DNA of 64,000 nt from Pseudomonas sp. Teo4 (lineage in GTDB: Bacteria > Pseudomonadota > Gammaproteobacteria > Pseudomonadales > Pseudomonadaceae). The DNA is taken from contig NZ_JAXCIL010000002.1 of assembly GCF_034387475.1 (NCBI RefSeq), forward strand, positions 1,984,001 through 2,048,000, read 5' to 3'. Under the pieces are notes generated by a model, which was not told the DNA's origin, did no database searches, and worked only from the letters and a program-made list of their open reading frames with translations. Every line of letters starts with the position of its first letter. Position 1 is the stretch's first letter. This document shows, one piece after another, positions 9,105 through 16,140 of the stretch. The position numbers were made by a program, and so were the translations under genes.

Positions 9105-9353
9105 ATGGAACACGCACGCCTGTGCCTGGCTTGCCACGCACCACTAACAAACAAGCGGTCTGACGCCAAAACATGCAGCGGGAAATGCAGGAGTAAGAAA
9201 TTTAGGTCATTGAGGGAGCATTCAGTATTGATTTCCTTTCGCCTTCATACTTCTTTACATGCTGATTTGTTTCTAGCCGCCTACGCACGTAATCAAGCCG
9301 TCAATACATACATCACCAGACTAGTTGGCGACCATCTCGCTAACGCCCATTGA
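9105..9353 (+). CDS. Small zinc-ribbon-like protein, unknown function
   Basis: This 82-residue protein starts with a four-Cys cluster: CLACH, then TCSGKC about 15 residues on, followed by basic KKFRS. The pattern is typical of small treble-clef or zinc-ribbon proteins of phages and mobile elements. The second half (SFRLHTSLHADLFLAAYARNQAVNTYITRLVGDHL) resembles the ribbon-helix-helix-like tail of small DNA-binding proteins, with a helix suited to dimerisation. GGAGG precedes the ATG. It is first of four small same-strand genes. A nucleic-acid-binding role is inferred; no specific family is assigned. Confidence 0.7.
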   Translation: MEHARLCLACHAPLTNKRSDAKTCSGKCRSKKFRSLREHSVLISFRLHTSLHADLFLAAYARNQAVNTYITRLVGDHLANAH

Positions 9354-9366
9354 GAAGGAGGACAAC

Positions 9367-9513
9367 ATGACGAACAAAGATATCTACATTCAAATTAGAC
9401 ATTACAGCTCTCTTCGTGCAGCTGCTGCATGTACTGGCAATCGGTCAGAGCATCAACGGTGCAGTGATATTATAGAGCTACTGTCTGAGCACTTAGTAGG
9501 AGGTGCGCGGTAA
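9367..9513 (+). CDS. 48-residue protein of unknown function
   Basis: The start is the ATG at 9367, which follows a strong GAGAAGGAGG ribosome-binding site; a longer reading from 9325 would overlap the previous gene and is rejected. The product is a soluble, mostly helical 48-residue polypeptide (SLRAAAACTGNRSEHQRC, then IIELLSEHLVGG). No family is recognised. It ends overlapping the next start by one base, so it belongs to a tightly packed cluster. Confidence 0.5.
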   Translation: MTNKDIYIQIRHYSSLRAAAACTGNRSEHQRCSDIIELLSEHLVGGAR

Positions 9514-9791
9514 TGAATGAAAACCATGAAGACTACTACATGAGGGGCTTGAGGCGTGGGATTGAACGACTTGCCAAGCAACAAGCAAACACCGCTAGCA
9601 AGTCAGCCAGCATCGAGCCAGCGGTAACTAAACCGGTGTTAGCTAAGCCAGTGCTTACAGCACTCCAACCAGTTAAACTGCAGGCTACTAAGCTGGAAGC
9701 TATCAAGCCCGAATTCAATCTAGAGGCATACCGCCTAGACATAATTGCCAAAGCAATTGCTCACATTCTCAAACAACAGAAAGGAATCTAA
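9513..9791 (+). CDS. 92-residue protein with a Lys/Pro/Val-rich linker, unknown function
   Basis: The ATG overlaps the upstream stop by one base and follows TAGGAGGTG. The N-terminal 25 residues are charged and helical (YMRGLRRGIERLAKQQ). A repetitive middle follows with KPVLAKPVL and QPVKLQATKLEAIKPE, then an amphipathic C-terminal helix (LDIIAKAIAHILKQQ). The low-complexity linker between two helices suggests a tether or adaptor. No homologous family is recognised from the sequence alone. Confidence 0.55.
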   Translation: MNENHEDYYMRGLRRGIERLAKQQANTASKSASIEPAVTKPVLAKPVLTALQPVKLQATKLEAIKPEFNLEAYRLDIIAKAIAHILKQQKGI

Positions 9792-9793
9792 CA

Positions 9794-10270
9794 ATGAAAG
9801 ATAAGATTGTCATAAACGGAACTCCACCTGCCTGGGACCAAGCAGAGTATGCCCGTCGAGTAGAATCGTGGGTCCACGCGTATCGTCACACGGAAAAGTC
9901 CATGGAACTGGTCAGTGCAAGCCTAGGCCATGAGTTCCTTCAAGCTGTGATTGACAAGGCTAATCAGGGTTACACGATCACTCATACCAAGCGTCTGCAA
10001 CATGGCGAGCTTTACCATTCGACCTACATGGTGAAACCTTTGGAGATGCAAGAACAGGACATTGAGGCTATCAAGGCCAAAGTGAAATCTGAGTACGTCG
10101 CATGGCTGGAAAGCGAACATGCACGCTATCAGAGCTTATTGCGTGAACAACTGGTTCAGGCACAAGAAGAAAAAGAGCGTAAGGCAGCAGAAGTAGCTAA
10201 GGCAAAGCAGCTGGCAGCCATCGAAAAAGAGGTTCAAGCTTGCTACAAGCCACTTGTCATTCCCGACTGA
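9794..10270 (+). CDS. 158-residue coiled-coil protein, unknown function
   Basis: This gene starts two bases after the previous stop and so is probably co-transcribed and coupled. The N-terminal half is globular (TPPAWDQAEYARRVESWVHAY). From about residue 95 a charged, Ala/Gln/Glu/Lys-rich stretch (REQLVQAQEEKERKAAEVAK) predicts a coiled coil. No catalytic motif is visible. A strong intrinsic terminator follows 40 bases downstream, so the 9105-10270 cluster ends here. Confidence 0.6.
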   Translation: MKDKIVINGTPPAWDQAEYARRVESWVHAYRHTEKSMELVSASLGHEFLQAVIDKANQGYTITHTKRLQHGELYHSTYMVKPLEMQEQDIEAIKAKVKSEYVAWLESEHARYQSLLREQLVQAQEEKERKAAEVAKAKQLAAIEKEVQACYKPLVIPD

Positions 10271-10312
10271 TTATCCACATGAACTAGGTCAATAACAATG
10301 AAATTACAGGAT

Positions 10313-10347
10313 GCTCCGCATTGTCTAACCGCAGTGCGGAGCTTTTT
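10313..10347 (+). terminator. Rho-independent terminator of the small-gene cluster
   Basis: GCTCCGCA (10313-10320) pairs perfectly with TGCGGAGC (10335-10342) and is followed by TTTTT. It lies just after the last gene of the 9105-10270 set. Confidence 0.85.
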
Positions 10348-10852
10348 CATATCTGCAAGAAAGTGGCTTCACCCCGATAAACGTTGGTGATGATCGTGAT
10401 GGTACTGAACACACCTGACGCTTTCGCCAAAAAACTTAGTAATTTCAACGGATAGGAACGTATTCAGGTAGGTTTTTACAGAATACTATGGGTAGCGTGA
10501 CAGGAAGGCATCAACCGATTGATCCTGAGCGATTTAACTGCTCGGACATAAAAGGGTAGCGGGTAGGTCCTAGCATTGCTTAAATCGAAGCTGGCGAGCT
10601 TACAGAGGCTTGATGTGTAGTAGATGAGAATTGATTTTATCTAAATAAGAATTACTTGCATTTGAGTCCGCTTTCGTGTAGTTTACGCACCCTCAATCCA
10701 GTACGCCATTCTCCACACGACCCGCTTTCGTAAAACGAACTGCGCATCGTAGGGGCTTCGTCGTGTCCGCGATTTGAGCAGTTACGTCACTACACACATG
10801 GCACCACCCGAGAGGAATGCCTATGCAAAAGAACTGAAAAGGAGAATGAAGA
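10348..10852. other. Non-coding stretch upstream of the HTH protein
   Basis: About 500 AT-rich bases hold no convincing gene. A repeated CCGCTTTCGT occurs at 10669 and 10722, the second running into a TTCGT-AAA-ACGAA hairpin. TTGCAT with TAGTTT 17 bases on (10656-10684) could be a weak promoter. A perfect DnaA-box 9-mer, TTATCCACA, sits at 10271-10279 just after the previous stop. A minus-strand frame at 10693-10902 is judged spurious. The ribosome-binding site for 10853 is AAAGGAG at the right end. Confidence 0.4.
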
Positions 10853-11692
10853 ATGCTTACTAATGAAGAACTATCAAAACTGAATGCTCGGTTTGAGAAC
10901 AATGCAAACGCCCTAATCTCTGCGCGTCAAGCTGGCAGCATTAAGGCTGAGCGGTCAGCTACTGGTAGCGACTACGAAAAATTGGCAAACCCTTTTTCAG
11001 GGTACATTGTCTGTCCGATGTATCCAGTTGACAATGCATCCAAGGACTTCACTCTATATCCGAAGTGGTGTCTTGATGTTGTCGAGGGTGTTGCTAGATT
11101 GAACTGGTATCGCCCTGAAGGTGATCAGCGTCCATTGTCGGTTAAGAAGATTCTGCTGATACTGCAAACATGTAAGCAGATCGACAAATACACCATTGGT
11201 GAGATGTTTGGATTTGATTCTCGGCAAGCTGAGCGTTATGTTCAAGCCGTCCGCATCATCATTCCGCAACTTGAAAAGGTTGTACCTGATGGTTTGAAAG
11301 TGAAGATCAAAAGTTGCACGCCATTGTTTGAGAAGTCTTCACAGATTGTCGGAGTCGCGTCTAGTGTTGACCTGACTGACGATGTGCCAGATGTTCTTGA
11401 TTGGAAACAACACAAGGCCGTGTGGCTTGACAAACTACATCGTGACTATGAAATTGTTTTTACCGAGTACAACACACGTGAATTCTATGAGGCTGACAGG
11501 CTGGAAATCCTATCAGAAGCTACCGTGCGTTACCCGGTGAGGGAGCCGGTTGTTGTTGAAGTGCTGAGGGTTGAGCATCCAATGCAAGCCAAAGCCCTTG
11601 AGCTGATCCGGGGCGGTCTGTCCGTGGCCAAGGTAGCACGGGAGACTGGCGTTCACAGGAACACCGTCAGCAAGTGGAAAAAGGCAGCTTGA
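10853..11692 (+). CDS. Putative DNA-binding protein with C-terminal recombinase-type HTH
   Basis: This 279-residue protein starts at an ATG nine bases after AAAGGAG. The last 30 residues (LIRGGLSVAKVARETGVHRN then TVSKWKKAA) form a clear helix-turn-helix like the C-terminal HTH of Hin-type recombinases. A second possible HTH lies near residues 103-130 (DKYTIGEMFGFDSRQAERYV). There is no serine or tyrosine recombinase catalytic core, nuclease or ATPase motif. It stands alone with 580 bases upstream and 540 downstream. A regulator or replication initiator of the element would fit, but this is inference. Confidence 0.65.
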   Translation: MLTNEELSKLNARFENNANALISARQAGSIKAERSATGSDYEKLANPFSGYIVCPMYPVDNASKDFTLYPKWCLDVVEGVARLNWYRPEGDQRPLSVKKILLILQTCKQIDKYTIGEMFGFDSRQAERYVQAVRIIIPQLEKVVPDGLKVKIKSCTPLFEKSSQIVGVASSVDLTDDVPDVLDWKQHKAVWLDKLHRDYEIVFTEYNTREFYEADRLEILSEATVRYPVREPVVVEVLRVEHPMQAKALELIRGGLSVAKVARETGVHRNTVSKWKKAA

Positions 11693-11699
11693 GAAGTGC

Positions 11700-12125
11700 A
11701 CACCTAAGTGCGTCGCATTATATTTAAGGGGAACCCGATCTAGGGGGAACCGAAAATATAACCGCTTTTCTTCTGTGGAGATTGTCCACAGAGCATGCTT
11801 TCTTCAGGGTGTCCACCCTGCATTGATACTCTGAGAAATTGGAAAGGAGAGGATGGGTAAACCATCCCGAACTAGCGATAATTATTCATAGCTTCGCTAT
11901 GCATGTTGCTTTCCTGTACTGAGTACAGAAGACAGTTCAAGAGCTTGGTAGGCTGTCTGCCTCCCTATTGAAAAGCATTCGCCTTGCGGCTCACCTGCGG
12001 ACACTGAATGTATGAGAGTGATAATGTTCTGATTGACAATCAGTGAGCGCCAAGGAAACCGTAGGTTGACGTTCTTGAGGATTCATCCTCGATAATCATT
12101 CTTCAGCGTCTACGCTGAATAGGGT
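11700..12125. ncRNA. Candidate structured non-coding RNA: run of small perfect hairpins
   Basis: This gene-free stretch contains at least eight short stems with 3-5 nt loops. They are TCTGTGGA/TCCACAGA (11772-11792), CAGGGT/ACCCTG (11805-11820), GGATGG/CCATCC (11851-11867), CATAGC/GCTATG (11887-11901), CTGTAC/GTACAG (11914-11928), CTGATT/AATCAG (12029-12043), GAGGA/TCCTC (12077-12090) and TTCAGCG/CGCTGAA (12102-12119). A longer AGACAG/CTGTCT stem spans 11930-11958. Three hairpins are preceded by the same GATAAT-N2-TTC word (11876, 12020, 12091). Strand and transcription are unknown; the call rests on hairpin density only. It could instead be a replication or packaging site. Confidence 0.4.
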
Positions 12126-12215
12126 AATCCTAAATCATTCGAAAGTGAGGGTAAGAGGAACGAACCCACAAACCCGTGTCATCATCCTCACCCTCGAACG
12201 GTGTGAACTGCCACC

Positions 12216-12231
12216 CCTTGCACGTGCAAGG
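12216..12231. terminator. Perfect 16-bp palindrome after the lipoprotein gene
   Basis: CCTTGCAC-GTGCAAGG is an uninterrupted palindrome seven bases beyond the minus-strand stop at 12238. There is no T-tract on either strand, so it may be a weak terminator or a protein-binding site rather than an intrinsic terminator. Confidence 0.4.
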
Positions 12232-12237
12232 AATTCG

Positions 12238-12660
12238 TCAGTAAGACGATGGGCGAATGTCCAGCATTGGTTGGAATGCAATGCGGAAAGTTTGGCGTTC
12301 ACCAACCTCAATCCATGTAGCCACTTCTCTTTTGTATTGGCTGTTTCCTGAGCAAGGACCCACCCCTTGCGGGTCGGAGCCAACACCAACGAGTCTTCTA
12401 CCGGGCTTTACATGGAAGGTTGCTTTCTCGTTGTTATCCAGCCTTGCCACCAGCTTTCCGTCGATGAAGACGCCAAAGAAGCAGTGACCGGCTTGTATCG
12501 CACTTTCACGTACCACAGTCACAGCTGCGTCCTTGCCGTGATCCTCGGTTTGCATTGTCAGCAAGCGATTGCCTGGAGCAGGTACAGCCTCACCAACCGT
12601 TGGTGGTGCAGCACAGCCACTCAACATTGCGATAGCTGCGGCGGTAATCAGTGGTCGCAT
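12238..12660 (-). CDS. Small lipoprotein, DUF2846-like
   Basis: This 140-residue protein has a type II signal peptide: MRPLITAAAIAM then lipobox LSGC with the lipidated Cys at residue 16. The mature part contains FFGVFIDGKLVARLDNNEKA and HVKPGRRLVGVGSD, the pattern of small envelope lipoproteins related to DUF2846 (a beta-sandwich with a PGrh turn). Two further cysteines (GHCFFG, GPCSG) could form a disulfide. As cargo of the element it could alter the host envelope, for example by surface exclusion; that is inference. It is divergent from the resolvase across the res-like region. Confidence 0.75.
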   Translation of the reverse strand: MRPLITAAAIAMLSGCAAPPTVGEAVPAPGNRLLTMQTEDHGKDAAVTVVRESAIQAGHCFFGVFIDGKLVARLDNNEKATFHVKPGRRLVGVGSDPQGVGPCSGNSQYKREVATWIEVGERQTFRIAFQPMLDIRPSSY

Positions 12661-12744
12661 TAGTTTCGTCCTTGTTATCGTGAAGGCACAAAGCTATCAC
12701 TCCCCTACGGACGCTCCAAGCGCTTCTGCCCTACTCATGCGCTC

Positions 12745-12864
12745 TTGGTGTCAACAATCGCTCGGTTTACGACACCAGCGGGAAGGGTGTTCGATTGGTG
12801 TCATTAAATTATGGTTTGCATTTTATGATGCTATTGATATTATGACACCACCTTAAGCGACACC
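12745..12864. promoter_or_regulatory. res-like recombination/operator region upstream of the resolvase
   Basis: Repeats of GGTGTC/GACACC are arranged as two inverted pairs plus a fifth half-site. TGGTGTC (12746) faces GACACCA (12771); TGGTGTCAT (12796) faces ATGACACCA (12842); GACACC lies at 12859. TGTC followed by AT-rich sequence resembles Tn3-family res half-sites, and the array sits directly upstream of a serine recombinase. The promoter of that gene and of the divergent lipoprotein gene must lie in the same interval, so autoregulation is likely. Confidence 0.65.
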
Positions 12865-12890
12865 CTGACGGGCAACCAAGGATCATCATC

Positions 12891-13463
12891 ATGTCTCGCA
12901 CCTTCCTGTACTGCCGTGTTAGCACCTCGACCCAATTCACAGAGAATCAGGTACAGGAAGTGAAAGCCGCTGGTTTCAACGTACAGGCCAGCCGAGTTGT
13001 TGAAGAAACAATCTCAGGCAGTACTTGTGCAGCAGACCGACCCGGCTTTGCAAAGCTGCTGGATCGTATGGAAGGTGGCGACATTCTCATTGTTACCAAG
13101 CTTGACCGTCTAGGTCGCAATGCTATGGATGTACGCTCCACCATTGAGCGATTGGCAGAGACTAAGATTCGCGTGCATTGCCTAGCCCTTGGTGGCGTAG
13201 ACCTCACCAGTCCAGCAGGAAAGATGACTATGCAAGTGCTGTGTGCAGTCGCTGAATTTGAGCGTGATCTGCTGATCGAGCGTACACAGTCAGGCTTGAA
13301 GCGTGCGAAGGCGGAGGGTCGAAAGTTGGGCCGACCAGAGGCAACAGGAACAACCAAGGATGTACAGACAGCCCGCTCTGAGGGTATGAGCCAATCGCAA
13401 GTGGCTGAACACCTGAACATCAGTCTCGCTACTGTCAAACGGCACTGGAACAAGGCCGCATAA
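12891..13463 (+). CDS. Serine resolvase/invertase
   Basis: This is a 190-residue small serine recombinase. The catalytic Ser is in the N-terminal YCRVST motif (Ser 11). The core includes RPGFAKLLDRMEGGD, VTKLDRLGRN and FERDLLIERT, then the E-helix and GRKLGRP linker. A C-terminal HTH follows (MSQSQVAEHLNISLATVKRH). The length matches Tn3 resolvases and Hin/Gin invertases. No invertible segment is evident, and the upstream array looks like a res site, so multimer or cointegrate resolution is favoured. A resolvase is unusual in an element that already has a tyrosine integrase and hints at a circular episomal stage. Confidence 0.93.
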   Translation: MSRTFLYCRVSTSTQFTENQVQEVKAAGFNVQASRVVEETISGSTCAADRPGFAKLLDRMEGGDILIVTKLDRLGRNAMDVRSTIERLAETKIRVHCLALGGVDLTSPAGKMTMQVLCAVAEFERDLLIERTQSGLKRAKAEGRKLGRPEATGTTKDVQTARSEGMSQSQVAEHLNISLATVKRHWNKAA

Positions 13464-13926
13464 AAGCTAGCCCCATATAGAGCCGCATCGGCTTACCCTG
13501 TGGGGTGGAATAGACATGCACTCAATCGCCTCGCTATGAGCTTCCTATAAGCTTGTGGTGGGGCGTTCTTGTTTGTATTGCCAGCAGTCACCACAGGATT
13601 CGACATTTCTTGTGTAGGGGGGGGTTCTGAAACAGTCGGGTGTTAAGACCGGTCGCTAACCCAAAGGGATTTTCCGTGATCAACATATCCCGGGCCGGTG
13701 TGAATTCAATCCCTGTTTTCAGGGGGGGGGTGAAAACCACGGAGATTGCAATGACCTAGGACCACGTAAAGCATTTCTACGCTAAGCTGTCCTATCGTGC
13801 TTCAACGGAGTGTTGGTAGCAATATAAATGGAACGATAGCATCTGACGCATTTAGAGTTGTGTCTATGAGTCGATATAAATAAGCTCAGTCATTACCCAG
13901 TTAGGTCAAGGATATGAGGTATAGCA
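13464..13926. other. Non-coding stretch with two long G runs and hairpins
   Basis: After the resolvase a nested hairpin occurs (CCCCA...TGGGG enclosing AGCCG-CAT-CGGCT, 13470-13506). Two homopolymers stand out: a run of 8 G at 13617-13624 and a run of 9 G at 13722-13730. The second run forms the loop of a perfect 7-bp inverted repeat, GTTTTCA (13715) and TGAAAAC (13731). No gene is supported. The right end carries the GAGGT ribosome-binding site of the next gene. Confidence 0.5.
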
Positions 13927-14754
13927 GTGGGAAATTATGCAAGCAAACTTACAGAAAGATGGAAGCACAGTCAGATACCTCAAGGATACTGCTTGATTTG
14001 TGGAGCTTATGGAAAACTGAGTTGGGATCATGTGCCCCCGCAAGGCAGCGTAACAATAACGAAAGTTGAACAGGTTCACTTGACTGAAATAATGGGGGTC
14101 AACCCAGTTCCTGTGAGGGGAATAAAATCAACGAACGGTAGTAAATTCAAAACCATTTGTAAAGATTGCAATAGCACGCACCTTGGTCGAAATGATGATG
14201 AGGTAGCGAAGGTTTATAGGAGTCTTACCAGCCTAGTAATGCACCATTTCACATACCTGAACAATCCATATAATCACGTAACGATACCGTTTGATGCAGT
14301 CAGATTCTGTCGGGCAATGATTGGTCATATTCTTTCTGCAACCACTGTCGAGGAGTGTAGGCAAGAGCCAGTAGAGTCACCTTACTTTACGCCGCTGCAA
14401 AAGTTTGTAATGGGCGACGATGCAGCCATTGATGATACGCATGATATCTACTGTTGGTTTTATCCCCATCGCCATCACTTGAGTGCAAAGATGTTTGCCT
14501 TTAAAAACAAAGGGAACACCTGCACAATTAGCGTTTTGTCTTTTTACCCACTGGCGTTCTCCGTGACTGAGAAAGGAAAAGGAATTTATCCATCAGGGGC
14601 TACTAAGGTTTTGCTTACTGACAAGCAAATGTTTGTAGACCTATCATCAGGAAATTTTCCGTATTCCGGCTTTCCTTTTACGGGTTTGACTGGTGATCAG
14701 ATGATGCTTTTGTCGTCTGCTCAAGCGATTGTAAGCTATCCAATTAAATCTTAG
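13927..14754 (+). CDS. HNH-like zinc-binding protein of unknown function (possible defence nuclease)
   Basis: The 275-residue product begins at GTG 13927, six bases after GAGGT; no in-frame ATG is nearby. The N-terminal third has an HNH/treble-clef signature: YCLICGAYG (CxxC near residues 22-25), WDHVPPQG (the DH of HNH, residues 33-34) and TICKDCNSTHLG (CxxCN near 78-82). The rest has no recognised domain; it contains FYPHRHHL and ends without a membrane segment. HNH proteins with DHVPP are frequent in bacterial islands, and an AbiJ-like gene lies 400 bases away. Nuclease activity is inferred from the motif, not shown. Confidence 0.65.
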   Translation: MGNYASKLTERWKHSQIPQGYCLICGAYGKLSWDHVPPQGSVTITKVEQVHLTEIMGVNPVPVRGIKSTNGSKFKTICKDCNSTHLGRNDDEVAKVYRSLTSLVMHHFTYLNNPYNHVTIPFDAVRFCRAMIGHILSATTVEECRQEPVESPYFTPLQKFVMGDDAAIDDTHDIYCWFYPHRHHLSAKMFAFKNKGNTCTISVLSFYPLAFSVTEKGKGIYPSGATKVLLTDKQMFVDLSSGNFPYSGFPFTGLTGDQMMLLSSAQAIVSYPIKS

Positions 14755-14895
14755 CAGCAGCGTACGTAGAGCAAAAGAGTATCGTATCGTGTAGCACCAT
14801 ATCTCTACGTACTGAACTGGGACACAGGTTTTGAAATGCGGTGACTTTCCGCCCGAGGGTACGCAGAATGCAAATCCTCCCACTGAGGACTACAC

Positions 14896-15108
14896 ATGGA
14901 CAAAGCCACCACCACCGCTGACGCACTTGAACTTCTTCATCTGAACCAGATAGCCATACGTGCGGCGATAGAGGAAGTCAGCACATGGATACGCCAACGC
15001 GGTTCGGTCAACGTTCACGAAAACGTGATGGGCACCCTGCAGACTCTCGACACAAATGCCGAAGCAATCACCCTAGCAGTTGAGCGGTTGCGGAATGAAA
15101 GCTTGTAG
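14896..15108 (+). CDS. 70-residue helical protein of unknown function
   Basis: The ATG at 14896 follows GAGGA with normal spacing. The product is fully soluble, predicted as two or three amphipathic helices (DALELLHLNQIAIRAAIEEV and LQTLDTNAEAITLAVERL). No family is recognised. It is convergent with the AbiJ-like gene; the two share the hairpin at 15121. Confidence 0.55.
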   Translation: MDKATTTADALELLHLNQIAIRAAIEEVSTWIRQRGSVNVHENVMGTLQTLDTNAEAITLAVERLRNESL

Positions 15109-15120
15109 TAGCAGTTGACC

Positions 15121-15151
15121 CTCCAGCAAGGCATGGAAGGTCTTGCTGGAG
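15121..15151. terminator. Bidirectional hairpin between convergent genes
   Basis: CTCCAGCAAG (15121-15130) pairs perfectly with CTTGCTGGAG (15142-15151), an uninterrupted 10-bp stem with an 11-nt loop. It lies between the stop at 15108 and the minus-strand stop at 15155. No T-tract follows, so termination efficiency is uncertain. Confidence 0.65.
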
Positions 15152-15154
15152 TGC

Positions 15155-16003
15155 TCAGTCTTCGATGCTGTCGATTGCGAAGTTGATGAAGGCTGAACAG
15201 CAAATTAGCATGAATCGGGCATCAGCTTTGGTAGGCGGGGTGGTATTGTCCAATATTGCATGCCTAATGCCGCCGGCATCGCTGGTGTAACCGTAAAGTG
15301 TCATAAATGCTGACTTCAAACTTCCATGGAGGCCATGTTTTTCTTCCAATATTTTTAGCGCCTGACCAAGCGTTGCCTTGTCGTCTTGAACTACTTTTTT
15401 CGCGAGAGATTCTACAGCGCTTATGCTTTCTTTAATCGAATTTCGATAATCAGGACTTTCCCTGTCTGTTAGCAAGCTTAACGCTGTTTGGATATGGGTC
15501 CTTACGCCGGCGTAGCAATCCGAGTTGCGGATGGCTGACTCGATTTCTGATATCTCTTCACTGGAGGTTATAGGTGATAATTGCCCGGAAACAAAGCGAT
15601 ACGCAGAGTTTTCACGATCCAGTACTTTGTTGAATGCTAATATAAGCAGTTGTTGTTCTACTTCTTTTTCTGAGGATGATACAATGAACTCTACGAAGCT
15701 GTACTGGCGGTGCCATTCCATTTTAAAGAAGCTTTCGCGTACAGTTTTTTTAAAGTCTGTCCACTTATAAGGAATGGTGTCCAGAGGGGCTTTGTAAAAT
15801 TCTGAGTATAATTGTGTGGCAAGCCAGCTTAAGTTTGATCCTGCAACTTTGTCCCAATCTTTTGGATGCCTAAATTTTGCGAATTTCAGCGAAACAACGA
15901 CATTCCATAGGGAGTTTTTAAGATCACGATCAATACTGTCAACTTGAGCTACTTTAGTCGCTGGAGCCATTCCCATGCGCTGCGAGAAATCCATTGTCAC
16001 CAT
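15155..16003 (-). CDS. AbiJ-like abortive-infection protein (AbiJ N-terminal domain 4 type)
   Basis: The 282-residue protein starts MVTMDFSQRMGM and continues with DSIDRDLKNSLWNVV, the F-S-x-R-x-G ... LRN-LWN pattern of the AbiJ N-terminal domain 4 family. The C-terminal half (from about residue 165) has YRNSIKESISAVESLAKKVV, TLGQALKILEEKHGLH, LYGYTSDAGGIRHAI and a hydrophobic final helix, the layout of the conserved AbiJ C-terminal domain. AbiJ proteins abort phage infection by an incompletely known mechanism. The start at 16003 follows GAGGTG. The gene is the last cargo before attR. Family assignment is from recalled motif patterns; function is inferred. Confidence 0.75.
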   Translation of the reverse strand: MVTMDFSQRMGMAPATKVAQVDSIDRDLKNSLWNVVVSLKFAKFRHPKDWDKVAGSNLSWLATQLYSEFYKAPLDTIPYKWTDFKKTVRESFFKMEWHRQYSFVEFIVSSSEKEVEQQLLILAFNKVLDRENSAYRFVSGQLSPITSSEEISEIESAIRNSDCYAGVRTHIQTALSLLTDRESPDYRNSIKESISAVESLAKKVVQDDKATLGQALKILEEKHGLHGSLKSAFMTLYGYTSDAGGIRHAILDNTTPPTKADARFMLICCSAFINFAIDSIED

Positions 16004-16140
16004 TGCACCTCATTTCTACTAGTCGTAGCCAAACGGCGGCTTGATCCATGAGCGACATTGTACACGGTGGCTGATTGCCAGTGGCCACTGTCGGAGGTTG
16101 GGCGTAGTGCAGATATGTAGCAAGGAGCTATGGATGTGAG

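Noticed and set aside
10271..10279. Perfect DnaA box as proof of a replication origin
   Set aside because: A single 9-mer can occur by chance in 9 kb; no second box, iterons or recognised initiator were found, so it is kept only as a weak hint.
10693..10902. Minus-strand 69-codon frame overlapping the start of the HTH gene
   Set aside because: Overlaps the clear ribosome-binding site and start of 10853; no supporting features.
11772..12119. CRISPR array or tandem tRNA cluster as explanation of the hairpin run
   Set aside because: The stems have unrelated sequences and irregular spacing, there are no repeat/spacer units, and no 7-bp acceptor/T-arm pattern or CCA is present.
12891..13463. Serine recombinase acting as a DNA invertase on a phase-variable segment
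   Set aside because: No pair of inverted crossover sites bounding a gene or promoter was found; the upstream repeats suit a res site better.
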